Positions 54,318-63,320 of a DNA stretch of 64,000 bases are shown in pieces. Location of the stretch: assembly GCA_037144355.1 (NCBI GenBank), contig JBAWWY010000001.1, forward strand, positions 1 through 64,000, given 5' to 3'. The position numbers and the translations under genes were made by a program. This DNA comes from JBAWWY01 sp037144355. GTDB taxonomy: Bacteria; Bacillota; Clostridia; Peptostreptococcales; Anaerovoracaceae. Within the stretch, counting starts at the first letter, position 1. Every line of letters starts with the position of its first letter. The notes under the pieces were generated by a model. It had not been told where the DNA came from, searched no databases, and saw only the letters and a list, made by a program, of their open reading frames with translations.

Positions 54318-55475
54318 TTGAAAAAGATTTTATCCATTTCACTTATTCTAGTATTGGTTCTTTCAGTATTCTCTGGCTGCGGCGGTGGAACTGACAAGAG
54401 CGACACAAGCCCAATCCAAATTGGCAGCATAATGCCAATTAGTGGACCTGTATCAGCATATGGAACACAATCAAGAGATGCTATTGTCATGGCCATTGAT
54501 GAAATCAATGCAGCAGGTGGAGTTCTTGGAAGACAACTTCAAGTTACTGTTGAAGATGACCAAGCAAATCCAGAAACAACAAAAAATGCTTTCACTAAGC
54601 TAGTAACAAAAGATGGCGTTATTGCTATCATCGGAGCATTGACAAGCAAATGTTCACTTGCAATAACATCAGATGCACAAGCTAGAAAAATAATCATGAT
54701 AAGCCCATCATCAACAAACGACACAGTTACTGATGCTGGAGATTACATCTTCAGAGCTTGCTACAACGATTCTTTCCAGGGTCAAGTAGTTGCTCAATTT
54801 GCTTATGAAAATTTAAAAGCTACAAAGGCTGCTATCCTTTTTGATAATACAAACGACTATTCAAAAGGATTGTCAGAAACTTTCAAAGCAAAATTCATTG
54901 CTTCAGGCGGAACAATAGTTGCTGAAGAATCTTATGCAACAGGCGACAAAGACTTTAATGCACAGATTACTAATGTTAAATCAAAAAACCCTGAAATAAT
55001 ATTTATTCCTGACTATTACAATACTGTTTCTCTTATAGCTAAACAAGTTAGAGCACAAGGAATAACTGTTCCAATGCTTGGTGCTGATGGCTGGGATGAA
55101 ATCGTAAACAATGCTGGAGATGAAGTAGTTGGATGTTATTACAGCAACCATTATTCACCAGACGCAAATGATCCAGAAGTAAAAGCTTTTGTAGAAAAAT
55201 ATACAAAGCTTTACAATGTACAACCTAATGCTTTAGCTGCTCTTGCATATGACGCAACTTATATCGTTGCAGATGCAATCACAAAAGCTGGATCTGTTGA
55301 CCCAGAAGCAATCAAAGAAGCTATGATGCTTACAGACAAAAAATTCGTAACAGGAAATATCAAATTTGATGCAAAAAGAAATCCGATTAAATCTGCTGTA
55401 ATGGTAGAAATAGTTAAGGGTGCTACAGCTAATCATCCAACAGTTAAATATGCTGCAACAGTAAACCCTCAATAG
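54318..55475 (+). CDS. livJ: Branched-chain amino acid ABC transporter, substrate-binding lipoprotein
   Basis: Extracellular binding protein that captures leucine, isoleucine, valine or related amino acids and passes them to LivHM. The 385 residues begin with a lipoprotein signal ending VFSGC (Cys21 lipidated), followed by a Gly/Ser/Thr linker and the periplasmic-binding fold (IQIGSIMPISGPVSAYG). TTG at 54318 is the start, seven bases after TAGGAGGT. A hairpin follows the gene, so it may be expressed more than the rest of the operon. Confidence 0.93.
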   Translation: MKKILSISLILVLVLSVFSGCGGGTDKSDTSPIQIGSIMPISGPVSAYGTQSRDAIVMAIDEINAAGGVLGRQLQVTVEDDQANPETTKNAFTKLVTKDGVIAIIGALTSKCSLAITSDAQARKIIMISPSSTNDTVTDAGDYIFRACYNDSFQGQVVAQFAYENLKATKAAILFDNTNDYSKGLSETFKAKFIASGGTIVAEESYATGDKDFNAQITNVKSKNPEIIFIPDYYNTVSLIAKQVRAQGITVPMLGADGWDEIVNNAGDEVVGCYYSNHYSPDANDPEVKAFVEKYTKLYNVQPNALAALAYDATYIVADAITKAGSVDPEAIKEAMMLTDKKFVTGNIKFDAKRNPIKSAVMVEIVKGATANHPTVKYAATVNPQ

Positions 55476-55525
55476 TAATTAAAAGTCATTTAAAGAAATT
55501 AATATGACTATCTGACGGTATTAAG

Positions 55526-55551
55526 CAATGGGGGAATTTATTCCCCCATTG
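55526..55551 (+). other. Intercistronic hairpin between livJ and livH
   Basis: CAATGGGGGAA pairs perfectly with TTCCCCCATTG around TTTA. There is no T-run. It probably protects the livJ 3' end or partly attenuates, giving an excess of binding protein, as known for other binding-protein ABC operons. Confidence 0.75.
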
Positions 55552-55589
55552 TTAATGCGTTAGAAGCAAAATCTTGCAAGGAGAAAATG

Positions 55590-56477
55590 ATGGAATTTAT
55601 TCAACAACTTATTAATGGTATTTCTCTTGGAAGCATATATGCGCTCCTTGCCTTGGGCTATACGATGGTATACGGTATTGTAAAACTGATAAACTTCGCC
55701 CATGGTGATATTTTAATGCTGGGAGCATTTATCGGATATTTTACTTTAAATTCACTAGGAGTCACACCAACAACAATGCTGCTGGCATTCATACTTTCCA
55801 TGGGTTTCAGTGCCTTGATAGGAATGTTTTTAGAAAGAACATGTTATAAGCCATTGCGAAACTCACCTAGGATAGCGGCGCTAATAACAGCAATAGGCGT
55901 ATCGACTTTGCTTGAAAACGGAGCAAGAGTAATTCCTCAAATGGGGCCAAATCCAAAGCAATTTCCGACTTTTGAGAATATAAATTTCGATGTATTTGGT
56001 GTAAATGTCAGTATGGTTCAAATTGTAGTATTAAGTGTTTCAGTAATACTTATGCTTGTTTTGAATTATATTATTAATGGGACAAAAATGGGCAAATCAA
56101 TGAGAGCTACATCATTTGACATGGATGCAGCTTATTTGATGGGCATTAATGTTAATAGAGTAATATCCTTTACCTTCGCTTTAGGAGCCGCCTTGGGAGC
56201 TGCTGGAGGTATATTGTTTGCAACCTCATATCCACAAGTTGAACCTTATATGGGAATGATGCCTGGTCTTAAAGCCTTCGTAGCAGCAGTGCTGGGAGGA
56301 ATAGGAAGTGTGCCTGGCGCCATGCTGGGTGGATATATACTGGGTATAGCAGAAACGTTGACAAAGGGATTCATATCTTCAAAGCTTGCGGATGGCGTAG
56401 CTTTTGGTATTCTAATCCTTATTTTAGTCGTTAAGCCTTCGGGACTTCTCGGCAAAAATACCAACGAGAAAGTGTAG
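55590..56477 (+). CDS. livH: Branched-chain amino acid ABC transporter permease LivH
   Basis: One of two membrane permeases of the Liv transporter, 295 residues with about eight membrane segments and the family motifs LALGYTMVYGIVKLINFAHGD and AVLGGIGSVPGAMLGG. Of two adjacent ATGs (55587, 55590), the second is better spaced from AAGGAG. Confidence 0.94.
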   Translation: MEFIQQLINGISLGSIYALLALGYTMVYGIVKLINFAHGDILMLGAFIGYFTLNSLGVTPTTMLLAFILSMGFSALIGMFLERTCYKPLRNSPRIAALITAIGVSTLLENGARVIPQMGPNPKQFPTFENINFDVFGVNVSMVQIVVLSVSVILMLVLNYIINGTKMGKSMRATSFDMDAAYLMGINVNRVISFTFALGAALGAAGGILFATSYPQVEPYMGMMPGLKAFVAAVLGGIGSVPGAMLGGYILGIAETLTKGFISSKLADGVAFGILILILVVKPSGLLGKNTNEKV

Positions 56478-56486
56478 GTGATTAAG

Positions 56487-57542
56487 ATGAAGAATAGAAT
56501 ATTCAATACAGCAACTTTGTTCATAGTCTCAATCGTAGTCTTTGTCATTTTAGTTGCCCTCCAATATTTTAAGATAATAAGCGAATATAACGGAATGCTT
56601 TTAACTTTAGCTGGAATCTATGTAATCGTAGCATTGAGTTTGAATCTTATTACTGGTATTACGGGACAATTTGCACTTGGGCAAGCGGGATTCATGTGTG
56701 TGGGAGCTTATACCACAGCAATAGCTATAATTAGATTCTCTATGCCTATTCCTATTGCTCTTATCATGGGTGGTATAATGTCCGCACTTTTTGGACTTGC
56801 AATTGGTATCCCTGCGTTAAGACTTCGTGGTGATTATCTAGCTATAACAACATTAGGTTTTGGCGAAATAATAAGGGTTATAATGGTCAATCTTGATAGT
56901 TTGACAGGCGGTGCCGCAGGCTTGAAAGGTATTCCACCTTTTTCCAATACTGGCAACTTCGTCATGGACGCGATTATTGAATTCACTTGGGTTTATGTAT
57001 GCGCGATAATAGTCATGGCAGTTCTATACAATCTGGTAAATTCTTCCCACGGAAGAGCGATACTATCAATTAGGGAAGATGAAATCGCTTCCAGTTCAAT
57101 GGGTATAAATGTTGCCTATTACAAAGTATTCGCATTTGCATTATCCTCCTTTATAGCAGGTATCGGCGGTGGCCTTTATGCCATATTCTTCGGATATTTG
57201 AATCCTGCCATGTTCGGTTGGCTAAACTCGGTTAACTTTGTAGTAATACTTGTACTAGGAGGTATGGGAAGTTTAACAGGCACAATTATTGCTGCCGTTA
57301 TATTTACGTATCTTCAAGAATGGCTCAGGGTTTTCGCGGATTTCAGATTGGTTGTATTTGGTCTTGCTTTAATATTATTGATGATTTTCTGGCCAAGAGG
57401 CTTGATGGGGAACAAGGAAATCTCTATTACCGGTTTCTTTAGGAGACTTCTATCAGGACAAATCAATCTTGCAAGCATTAAATCAAAGATCCTATTATTG
57501 AAAAATATTGGTAAAAAGAAAAATAATAGGGAGGTGAAATAA
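56487..57542 (+). CDS. livM: Branched-chain amino acid ABC transporter permease LivM
   Basis: Second permease, 351 residues, with LSLNLITGITGQFALGQAGFM, LRLRGDYLAITTLGFGEIIR and VLGGMGSLTGTIIAA. ATG 56487 is six bases after AGGTG; an in-frame GTG at 56478 overlaps that site. Basic C-terminal tail. Its stop overlaps the livG start by one base (TAATG). Confidence 0.94.
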   Translation: MKNRIFNTATLFIVSIVVFVILVALQYFKIISEYNGMLLTLAGIYVIVALSLNLITGITGQFALGQAGFMCVGAYTTAIAIIRFSMPIPIALIMGGIMSALFGLAIGIPALRLRGDYLAITTLGFGEIIRVIMVNLDSLTGGAAGLKGIPPFSNTGNFVMDAIIEFTWVYVCAIIVMAVLYNLVNSSHGRAILSIREDEIASSSMGINVAYYKVFAFALSSFIAGIGGGLYAIFFGYLNPAMFGWLNSVNFVVILVLGGMGSLTGTIIAAVIFTYLQEWLRVFADFRLVVFGLALILLMIFWPRGLMGNKEISITGFFRRLLSGQINLASIKSKILLLKNIGKKKNNREVK

Positions 57543-58333
57543 TGGCTGTTTTAGAAGTTAATAATATTTCCATAGAGTTCGGAGGACTGAAGGCAGTAAC
57601 CAATTTCAACCTTTCATTGAATGAAGGCGAGCTGGTCGGATTGATTGGACCAAATGGAGCAGGAAAGACAACCATATTCAACATGCTTACAGGAGTCTAT
57701 TTGCCAACATCTGGAGATATCTTTCTTACTCTTAGAGACAATGTCCCAAAGAAAATAAATGGATTGAAACCTTTCAAGATAACCCAGGCAGGCGCAGCAA
57801 GGACCTTCCAAAATATCAGATTATTCAAGGATTTGACCGTTCTTGACAATGTATTGATAGCGATGCACTATAGAGTTAAGTACAATGCTTTTAAAGCAAT
57901 TATACGAACAACTTCTTTTTATAAGGAAGAAGAGGATATAAAGTCAAAGGCTATGGATCTTTTAAAGATTTTCAATATTGATTCGAAGGCCAATGAACTT
58001 GCAAAGAATCTTCCTTATGGAGAACAAAGAAAATTGGAAATAGCAAGAGCCCTTGCGACAAAACCAAGAATACTGCTTCTGGACGAGCCAGCAGCAGGAA
58101 TGAATCCTCAAGAAACAGATGACTTAATGGGATTGATAAGGTTTATAAGAGATAAATTCGACCTAACAATATTACTTATTGAGCATGACATGCGCCTCGT
58201 AATGGGAATATGCGAAAGAATCGTTGTTCTTGATTATGGACAGACGATTGCCGTAGGAACACCTGATGAGATCAGCAAAGATCCAAAAGTAATCAGGGTT
58301 TATCTTGGCGAGGAGGTGAAGGACAATGCTTAA
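57542..58333 (+). CDS. livG: Branched-chain amino acid ABC transporter ATPase LivG
   Basis: ATP-binding subunit, 263 residues: Walker A GPNGAGKTT, the family block ITQAGAARTFQNIRLF, signature LPYGEQRKLEIARAL (YG instead of SG, usual for LivG) and Walker B RILLLDEPAAGM, H-loop LLIEHDM. GGGAGGTGA precedes it, and livF starts within its last eight bases. Confidence 0.96.
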   Translation: MAVLEVNNISIEFGGLKAVTNFNLSLNEGELVGLIGPNGAGKTTIFNMLTGVYLPTSGDIFLTLRDNVPKKINGLKPFKITQAGAARTFQNIRLFKDLTVLDNVLIAMHYRVKYNAFKAIIRTTSFYKEEEDIKSKAMDLLKIFNIDSKANELAKNLPYGEQRKLEIARALATKPRILLLDEPAAGMNPQETDDLMGLIRFIRDKFDLTILLIEHDMRLVMGICERIVVLDYGQTIAVGTPDEISKDPKVIRVYLGEEVKDNA

Positions 58334-59030
58334 AGTTGATGATATCAATGTATACTATGGCACTATCCATGCACTCAAAGGTATTAGTTTTGAAGTAAAT
58401 CAAGGAGAAATAGTTACTCTTATTGGCGCAAACGGTGCTGGCAAGACAACTACTTTGAGAACAATATCCGGATTAATGCATCCAAAGACTGGTTCAATAT
58501 CATTTTTGGATAAAAACATCCTTAAAACAGGCCCAAATACAATAGTAGAGATGGGGCTATGCCATGTTCCAGAAGGCAGAAGAATATTTGCCAATCTTAC
58601 TGTTCTGGAAAATTTGGAAATGGGAGCATATATCAGAAAAGATAAAAAGGGAATCAAAGATGATTATGAAATCGTCTTCACAAGATTTCCAAGATTGAAA
58701 GAAAGAATAAAACAGATAGGCGGAACATTGAGTGGCGGAGAACAACAAATGCTTGCAATGGGAAGGGCGCTAATGGCCAGACCTAAACTGCTTGTTCTAG
58801 ATGAGCCTTCAATGGGACTTGCGCCATTATTTGTTTCTGAAATATTCAGCATAGTTAAAGATATCAATAAATCTGGAACTACAATATTGATTGTTGAACA
58901 AAATGCAAATCTAGCCCTTTCAATAGCAAATAGAGCATATGTTCTAGAAACGGGCAAGATTATAATTGCTGGGGATGCCAAGGAATTGGCCTCAAGCCCA
59001 GAAATAAAGAAGGCATATTTGGGAGGCTAA
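58326..59030 (+). CDS. livF: Branched-chain amino acid ABC transporter ATPase LivF
   Basis: Second ATPase subunit, 234 residues: Walker A GANGAGKTT, signature LSGGEQQMLAMGRAL, Walker B LLVLDEPSMGL, H-loop-equivalent IVEQNANLAL. It overlaps livG by eight bases. A small palindrome GAGGCT-AA-AGCCTC spans its stop codon. Confidence 0.96.
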   Translation: MLKVDDINVYYGTIHALKGISFEVNQGEIVTLIGANGAGKTTTLRTISGLMHPKTGSISFLDKNILKTGPNTIVEMGLCHVPEGRRIFANLTVLENLEMGAYIRKDKKGIKDDYEIVFTRFPRLKERIKQIGGTLSGGEQQMLAMGRALMARPKLLVLDEPSMGLAPLFVSEIFSIVKDINKSGTTILIVEQNANLALSIANRAYVLETGKIIIAGDAKELASSPEIKKAYLGG

Positions 59031-59059
59031 AGCCTCAGTTTGAACTAAGGAGGTTTATC

Positions 59060-59689
59060 ATGTACGTACGTAACAGTATGACAACTAATCCTTATACGGT
59101 GTCTCCGGAAGCCACAATAGCGGAAGCTATGGATTTGATGAGAAATAAAAGCATAAAAAGACTCCCCGTTGTTAAAAACGGTCAGCTTGTTGGTATAATA
59201 ACTCATAGCCAGCTTCTTGAGGTTTCGCCTTCACCTGCTACTTCGCTTAGTGTCTTTGAAATAAATTACTTGCTGGCGAAGACCAAAATTGACGGGATAA
59301 TGACTAAAAAGGTCATAACTGTAACACCAGATACATTATTGGAAGAAGCATCTTTAATAATGAGAAAGTACAAAATTGGCGGAATACCAGTGCTTGAGAA
59401 CAATGAGTTGGTTGGTATAATAACAGAGACGGATGTATTCGATGCTTTTATTGAAATAATGGGATTTAGGGATAAAGGGGCAAGAATCACCATTGAAGTA
59501 GGTACTGACCATCCTGGAGTACTGGCTGAAGTTGCCGGCATTATTGCAGGTTTTAATGTGAACATAACTCACATTGCTGCATTTAGAAGTGAATTAATTG
59601 TTAGAATAAACACCGCCAACATCAAGGAAATCATTGAGGCTATTGAAAAAAGCGGTTATAAGGTAATATCAGTAATCAAGAATGATTGA
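59060..59689 (+). CDS. CBS-pair and ACT-domain regulatory protein (AcuB-like)
   Basis: A 209-residue protein with two CBS motifs (about 1-55 and 75-135; both with IKRLPVV/IGGIPVL and LVGIIT blocks) and a C-terminal ACT domain (about 139-205, VGTDHPGVLAEVAGIIAGFNVNITHI). CBS domains usually bind adenine nucleotides and ACT domains amino acids. Its place after livF suggests sensing of branched-chain amino acids, an inference. AAGGAGG precedes the ATG. Confidence 0.87.
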   Translation: MYVRNSMTTNPYTVSPEATIAEAMDLMRNKSIKRLPVVKNGQLVGIITHSQLLEVSPSPATSLSVFEINYLLAKTKIDGIMTKKVITVTPDTLLEEASLIMRKYKIGGIPVLENNELVGIITETDVFDAFIEIMGFRDKGARITIEVGTDHPGVLAEVAGIIAGFNVNITHIAAFRSELIVRINTANIKEIIEAIEKSGYKVISVIKND

Positions 59690-59737
59690 TTGCAGAAATT
59701 TAAGTAAATTTAAAGAATTGAATTGGGGGGCTTTAAG

Positions 59738-60529
59738 TTGAATGACAAAATCAGATTGCATGGGTTTAACAACCTTACAAAAACTTTAAGCTTTAACATG
59801 TATGATATATGTTTCACGAAATCAGTTGCAGATAGAAAGGCATATATAGAATATATCGATGAGCAATATAATGCTGAAAAATTAACAGCAATTTTGAATA
59901 AAGTGGTAGCGATGATTGGAGCCAATATACTAAGTATTGCGGTTCAGGATTACGATCCTCAAGGTGCAAGCGTGACCATATTGATATGTGAAGCTTCAAA
60001 GCCACCATTAGCAAAAGTAAGTGATCAACAATTTACTTGCAATCCATCGGTGGTAGGGCATCTAGATACTAGCCATATTACTGTTCATACATATCCGGAA
60101 TATCATCCCGATGGTGGCGTATGCACATTTAGAGCCGATATTGATGTATCGACATGTGGAGAAATATCTCCGTTAACGGCATTGAACTATTTGATTGATA
60201 GTTTTGAAGCTGACATGATGACTCTAGATTATCGGGTTAGGGGATTTACTCGGGATATAACCGGGCAGAAACTCTTTATCGACCATGATCTTACTTCAAT
60301 ACAAAACTATATAAATAAGGAAAATCGTGACAAATATCAAATGATAGATGTGAACGTTTATCAGGAAAATATTTTTCACACAAAATGCAAGTTGAAAAAC
60401 TTTGATTTGGATAATTATTTCTTCAATTTTTCTGAAAAAGATATTCCGCATGAAGAAGTAGTGAAAATAACAGGGAAATTGAAAAAGGAAGTTGATGAAA
60501 TATTTTATGGCGTCAACTTGCCATTATAG
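59738..60529 (+). CDS. speD: S-adenosylmethionine decarboxylase proenzyme
   Basis: Decarboxylates SAM to supply the aminopropyl group for spermidine. The 263 residues match the long E. coli-type enzyme. Self-cleavage at Ser112 in LDTSHITVHTYPE would create the pyruvoyl cofactor; the residue before it is Thr instead of the E. coli Lys. The active-site cysteine is in DVSTCGEISP, and RVRGFTRD is present. The start is TTG 59738, seven bases after a G-run and aligned with E. coli SpeD; TTG 59723 would add five residues. Confidence 0.93.
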   Translation: MNDKIRLHGFNNLTKTLSFNMYDICFTKSVADRKAYIEYIDEQYNAEKLTAILNKVVAMIGANILSIAVQDYDPQGASVTILICEASKPPLAKVSDQQFTCNPSVVGHLDTSHITVHTYPEYHPDGGVCTFRADIDVSTCGEISPLTALNYLIDSFEADMMTLDYRVRGFTRDITGQKLFIDHDLTSIQNYINKENRDKYQMIDVNVYQENIFHTKCKLKNFDLDNYFFNFSEKDIPHEEVVKITGKLKKEVDEIFYGVNLPL

Positions 60530-60541
60530 GAGGATAATAAA

Positions 60542-61420
60542 ATGTTATTAAAAAATCACGATATCTGGTACTCTGAGTACTATATGGATGACGATGTCAA
60601 ATTGTCACTGAAGATCAATGAAGTTCTACATACTGAAAAATCAGAATTTCAAAAAGTATTAATGATGAAAAATGATACTTTTGGTACGTTTTTAGTTTTA
60701 GATGGATATACCCAGGTAACTGAGAAAGATGAATTTGTTTATCATGATATGATCGCACATCCAGCAATGGCTGTAAATCCTAATATCAAGAAAGTATTGA
60801 TAATAGGGGGAGGCGATGGTGGTACCGCAAGAGAAATTTCACGTTATCCAAGTATTGAAGTAATCGACATGGTAGAAATTGATGAGCTCGTAGTTAGAGT
60901 TTGCCAGAAATATATGCCCTCAACGTCCAGCATTCTAGATAAGGACCCAAGAATCAATCTGATGTTTAGAGATGGCCTTCAATTCGTAAAAGATGCAAAA
61001 GCAAATTACTATGATCTTATTCTAGTTGATTCAACAGATCCTGATGGTCCAGGGGAAGGATTGTTTTCAGTTGAGTTCTATAATGACTGTTTCAGATGCT
61101 TAACAGATGATGGGATTTTGATAAATCAGCATGAAGGAGCATTTTTCGATGGTGACATCGTTGAAATGAAGAAAGCCCATTCCAAAATCAAGAAGACATT
61201 TCCTATTGCAAGAGTATTTGGATTTAATACTCCAACATATGCTTCCGGATATTGGTATTTTGGATTCGCGTCAAAAAAATATGATCCGATTAAAGATTTT
61301 AAGCCAGAAGAATGGTTGAAATTCGGCTTAAAAACAAAATACTACAATACTGATCTTCATTCTGGCGCATTTGCTCTTCCAACTTATGTAAAAGAAATTT
61401 TAAGCAGCGTGGAAGTGTAA
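60542..61420 (+). CDS. speE: Spermidine synthase
   Basis: Transfers the aminopropyl group from decarboxylated SAM to putrescine. The 292 residues show LDGYTQVTEKDEFVYHDM, the nucleotide loop IGGGDGGTAREI, VEIDELVV, and the catalytic aspartate in DLILVDSTDPDGPGEGLFS. AGGAGG precedes the ATG twelve bases after speD. A terminator follows. Confidence 0.96.
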   Translation: MLLKNHDIWYSEYYMDDDVKLSLKINEVLHTEKSEFQKVLMMKNDTFGTFLVLDGYTQVTEKDEFVYHDMIAHPAMAVNPNIKKVLIIGGGDGGTAREISRYPSIEVIDMVEIDELVVRVCQKYMPSTSSILDKDPRINLMFRDGLQFVKDAKANYYDLILVDSTDPDGPGEGLFSVEFYNDCFRCLTDDGILINQHEGAFFDGDIVEMKKAHSKIKKTFPIARVFGFNTPTYASGYWYFGFASKKYDPIKDFKPEEWLKFGLKTKYYNTDLHSGAFALPTYVKEILSSVEV

Positions 61421-61452
61421 AAAATCATCAGAAAACTATAAACAAGATTTAG

Positions 61453-61488
61453 ACAAACGAAAGAATTTATCTCTTTCGTTTGTTTTTC
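61453..61488 (+). terminator. Terminator after speE
   Basis: ACAAACGAAAGA pairs perfectly with TCTTTCGTTTGT around a seven-base loop, followed by TTTTTC. Confidence 0.92.
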
Positions 61489-61548
61489 TAATATAAATAT
61501 AATATAATTAATTAAGGATTTTAATATTTAACTTAGGAGGTGGATGTA

Positions 61549-61812
61549 ATGGAAAAATTCTTAGAAAATTGGACATATTCCAAACATGCGGTGGCTACAA
61601 CCGGAGTATATATTGGGATTGCGACTATAGGAAATGCAGTATTAGGCAGAAAAATACCTGAAGATGAAAAATCATTGCAACCAGTTGAAGTTTATAGAAA
61701 CTTAACTAAAAAACAAAAGCTATTCAATTGCATTTTATCTGCATGCTATGCTTTTGACATGAGTGTGACTTATTTGGCTATCAACCATTTTAAGAAGAAC
61801 CTTAATAAATAA
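61549..61812 (+). CDS. Small protein of unknown function
   Basis: I do not recognise this 87-residue protein. It has two mildly hydrophobic stretches (TTGVYIGIATIGNAVLG and FNCILSACYAFDMSVTYLAI) separated by a charged region, which could be two membrane helices. ATG 61549 is six bases after AGGAGGTG; a TATAAT at 61503-61508 may be its -10. It heads a run of five genes with short gaps or overlaps. Confidence 0.72.
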   Translation: MEKFLENWTYSKHAVATTGVYIGIATIGNAVLGRKIPEDEKSLQPVEVYRNLTKKQKLFNCILSACYAFDMSVTYLAINHFKKNLNK

Positions 61813-61831
61813 ATTGGATTCGGGGTAGTGA

Positions 61832-62725
61832 ATGCTAGGTTACATATCGCCAGAAAAGCCTGAACTTAAGATTAAGGAATATGAAATATATAGTGGCTAT
61901 TATTGCGGAATTTGCAAGTCAATAGGTAAAAGATATGGTCAAATCCCAAGACTTGCGTTAAGCTATGATTCTGTTTTTCTAGCCTTATTATTTACTGCAG
62001 CGTATTCAGTAAACGAAACTGCATCGATTGAAAGGTGTATCATTCATCCCGTCAAAAAAAGAACTATAATAAATCAAAATAGCGCCATAGATTTTGCGGC
62101 GGATATGTTCCTTATCTTGATGTTCTTTAAGCTTAAAGACGACGAAAGAGATGGCGGCAGTTTAAAATCAAAAGCCGGAATACAATTTGGGAAAGGCACA
62201 TTCGCGAAATTAAAGCATAAATACCCTAAGAAAATTTCCTTAATTGAAGAATATTTGAATCAACTTAATGTATTGGAAGATGAAAAAAATGATTCTATCG
62301 ACAAAGCAGCTGAGCCATTTTCAAAATTGACTGAGATAGTATTTTCATCAGAAGAAAATGAATTTGATTTTTATGATATGAAAAAAGATAAAATAATGAA
62401 AAGTATTGGTTATTATTTAGGAAAGTGGTTATATCTAATAGATGCGCTTGATGATATCGATGAAGATATTATTAATAAAAATTATAATCCAATAAAATTA
62501 AAATTCAATTTTGAAGAAAAAAAAGAAAGCCTGGGAGAATTTAGGGAGAGAATAAAAGATCGAATGGAATTCAATCTTTTATCTTATTTGGCTGAAATAG
62601 CAAAAGCATACGATTTACTGGAAGCTAAAAAAAATCAGGCATTGCTTGATAACATAATCTATTTTGGACTTATGAAGAAGACAGAGAATATATTAATGAA
62701 AGGGAGTAATGATTCCAATGGATAA
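61832..62725 (+). CDS. DUF5685 family protein with two aspartate-rich motifs
   Basis: All-helical protein of unknown function, 297 residues. The N terminus has a CGIC motif (YYCGICKSIGKRYG). Two aspartate-rich motifs stand out: DDERD at about 103-107 and DDIDED at about 207-212, the latter after LGKWLYLIDAL. Their form and spacing recall the DDxxD motifs of isoprenoid synthases, though homology is not established. The ribosome site is weak (GGGGTAGTG). It overlaps the DnaJ gene by eight bases. Confidence 0.82.
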   Translation: MLGYISPEKPELKIKEYEIYSGYYCGICKSIGKRYGQIPRLALSYDSVFLALLFTAAYSVNETASIERCIIHPVKKRTIINQNSAIDFAADMFLILMFFKLKDDERDGGSLKSKAGIQFGKGTFAKLKHKYPKKISLIEEYLNQLNVLEDEKNDSIDKAAEPFSKLTEIVFSSEENEFDFYDMKKDKIMKSIGYYLGKWLYLIDALDDIDEDIINKNYNPIKLKFNFEEKKESLGEFRERIKDRMEFNLLSYLAEIAKAYDLLEAKKNQALLDNIIYFGLMKKTENILMKGSNDSNG

Positions 62726-63320
62726 TCCATATGAAATATTAGGAATAAAACAAGGAGCAACCGATGCGGAGATAAAGACAGCGTATAGGGAGCAGGTAAA
62801 AAAATATCATCCGGATAAATACCAGAATAATCCGCTTTATGATTTAGCGGAAGAAAAATTAAGAGATGTAAATGAAGCCTATGAGCAACTGAGCAAAGGC
62901 AATGGCAATGTTGGAACCGGTGGATATGGTACAAGGCAGGGTGCAGCTGGAACCAGCAGCCAAAATTCAAATCCAAGCAATGAATTTTATAATATAAGAA
63001 TGACAATAGAGCAGGGAAACTTGGATGCAGCTACCTTAATGTTGAACAAACTAAAGGGTAGAAACGCCGAATGGTTTTATCTTTCGGGTGTCATTGCGTA
63101 TAAAAAGGGGTGGTTTGATGAGGCGCTTTCAAATATTCAAACAGCGGCATCAATGGACCCGGGAAATTACGAATATCGAAACACGTTGAACCAGATATCC
63201 AACAATTCAAGAGGTTTCAGATCAATGTCAGGAAACAGGGGATACGGTTCCAACAATGATGATTTGTGCAGAATGATGCAGTGCTTCATTTGTACTGACT
63301 TGATGTGCGACTGCATATGA
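62718..63320 (+). CDS. DnaJ-domain protein with TPR-like region and cysteine-rich tail
   Basis: Co-chaperone-like protein, 200 residues. The J domain (about 1-65) has NPYEILGIKQGATD and the HPD motif in KKYHPDKY. A Gly/Ser/Asn-rich linker follows, then a tetratricopeptide-like helical part (about 95-160), and the last 17 residues hold five cysteines (CRMMQCFICTDLMCDC). ATG 62718 gives the usual start; ATG 62709 is only two bases from GGGAG. It overlaps both neighbours, so it is translationally coupled. Confidence 0.85.
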   Translation: MDNPYEILGIKQGATDAEIKTAYREQVKKYHPDKYQNNPLYDLAEEKLRDVNEAYEQLSKGNGNVGTGGYGTRQGAAGTSSQNSNPSNEFYNIRMTIEQGNLDAATLMLNKLKGRNAEWFYLSGVIAYKKGWFDEALSNIQTAASMDPGNYEYRNTLNQISNNSRGFRSMSGNRGYGSNNDDLCRMMQCFICTDLMCDCI

